Shown here: piece after piece, positions 56,914 to 57,355 of the stretch | Layout: the number at the start of each line of letters is the position of its first letter | Numbering within the stretch: position 1 is the first letter of the stretch | From: Gaiellales bacterium | Lineage (GTDB): Bacteria > Actinomycetota > Thermoleophilia > Gaiellales > JAICJC01 | Direction of reading: 5' to 3' | DNA: 57,355 bases | Assembly: GCA_036403155.1 (NCBI GenBank) | Contig: DASWRM010000036.1 | Span: 1-57,355, forward strand | Translations under genes and position numbers: made by a program | The notes under the pieces: generated by a model | Database searches by the model: none | Seen by the model: only the letters and a program-made list of their open reading frames with translations | Told to the model about the DNA's origin: nothing

Positions 56914-57355
56914 ATGCGGGTGCTGGTCGTTGAGGATGAGGTGAAGATGGCTGCGCTGCTTCGCCGTGGCCTGATCGAGGACGGCCACTTGGTCGAGGTG
57001 GCCGGCGACGGTGAGACGGCCGTGGCGATGGCGCGGGCCACGGAGTACGACGCGATCGTGCTGGATGTGATGCTGCCGCGTCTGGACGGCTTCAGCGCGT
57101 GCCGCCGGATCCGGGAGGCAGGCGTCTGGACCGGCGTGCTGATGCTGACGGCGCGCGATTCGGTGCAGGATCGTGTGTCGGGACTCGATTGCGGTGCGGA
57201 CGACTACCTGGTCAAGCCCTTCTCGTTCAGCGAGCTGCTGGCCCGCCTGCGTGCACTCGCCCGCCGCGGCGGCCAGCCGCGGCCAACCCAGCTAGTGGTG
57301 GACGACTTGGTGCTCGATCCCGCCAGCCGCCGGGTCTGGCGTGGCGAGACCGAGA
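56914..57355 (+). CDS. OmpR-family response regulator (partial, cut by window end)
   Basis: 147 complete codons from ATG 56914. The receiver domain has VVEDEVKMAALLRRGL, phospho-acceptor Asp in VLDVMLPRLDGF, Thr in MLTARDSVQDR and Lys in YLVKPFSFSELLAR. The start of the winged-helix domain (VVDDLVLDPASRRVWRG) is visible before the window ends. A histidine kinase is expected next. It probably autoregulates through the inverted repeat and may control the divergent secreted protein. Confidence 0.95.
   Translation, partial: MRVLVVEDEVKMAALLRRGLIEDGHLVEVAGDGETAVAMARATEYDAIVLDVMLPRLDGFSACRRIREAGVWTGVLMLTARDSVQDRVSGLDCGADDYLVKPFSFSELLARLRALARRGGQPRPTQLVVDDLVLDPASRRVWRGETE

Overview
The window is a dense, very GC-rich chromosomal segment with long runs of co-directional genes joined by ATGA/GTGA stop-start overlaps. 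Gene content (class E sortase, CcmABC with a UbiA-type prenyltransferase and HemACD, OmpR-type two-component pairs, PstSCAB, TreT) and the base composition point to an actinobacterium. A deep-branching class such as Thermoleophilia is my guess, not something the sequence proves. Many transcription units begin with a TANNNT box 5-9 bases upstream of the start codon and no Shine-Dalgarno, which suggests widespread leaderless mRNAs. Others (fdhA, the 20669 small ORF, the 37219 ABC gene, the 56459 secreted protein) have strong Shine-Dalgarno sites.

Layout. 1-5.7 kb (+): a truncated coiled-coil protein, a degenerate HD-GYP protein with a redoxin-like N-terminus, small ORFs, a GNAT acetyltransferase, a possible two-domain sliding-clamp-like protein, and an MFS transporter fused to a cyclic-nucleotide-binding domain. 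5.7-11.6 kb (-): an NAD-type formate dehydrogenase operon whose catalytic subunit carries an in-frame UGA at the selenocysteine position with a SECIS-like hairpin behind it. The N-terminal iron-sulfur domain of the alpha subunit is encoded by a separate downstream gene. Next comes a repeat-rich 500-bp leader region and tRNA-Phe.

12.3-20.5 kb (-): one tightly coupled operon moaC-moaB-ubiA/mqnP-ccmABCD-hemA-hemC-cobA/hemD-SAM hydroxide adenosyltransferase, joining molybdenum cofactor, quinone, cytochrome c and heme functions. 20.9-27.4 kb (-): a VOC protein, OtsA, TreT, an HtrA protease and a two-component pair. 27.4-40.8 kb: mixed membrane and envelope genes (a degenerate M28-like membrane protein, an active-looking class E sortase, MoeA, a class A penicillin-binding protein, MscS, a substrate-binding lipoprotein, a HAD phosphatase, a CPBP protease, chorismate mutase, and a MacB-like ABC exporter). 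40.9-44.5 kb (-): a sulfate ABC transporter with a divergent XRE-type regulator.

44.9-54.9 kb (-): the most unusual locus. A pstSCAB phosphate importer runs on through overlapping genes into two further PstS-like proteins with C-terminal membrane tails, a sortase-fold protein whose catalytic Cys is Ser, a cupredoxin-like lipoprotein, and a secreted coiled-coil protein with a lysozyme-like C-terminus. 55.3-57.4 kb: tRNA-Val, about 1 kb of degraded DNA containing a frameshifted RNase HII remnant, a small secreted acidic protein, and a divergent OmpR-type response regulator cut by the window end.
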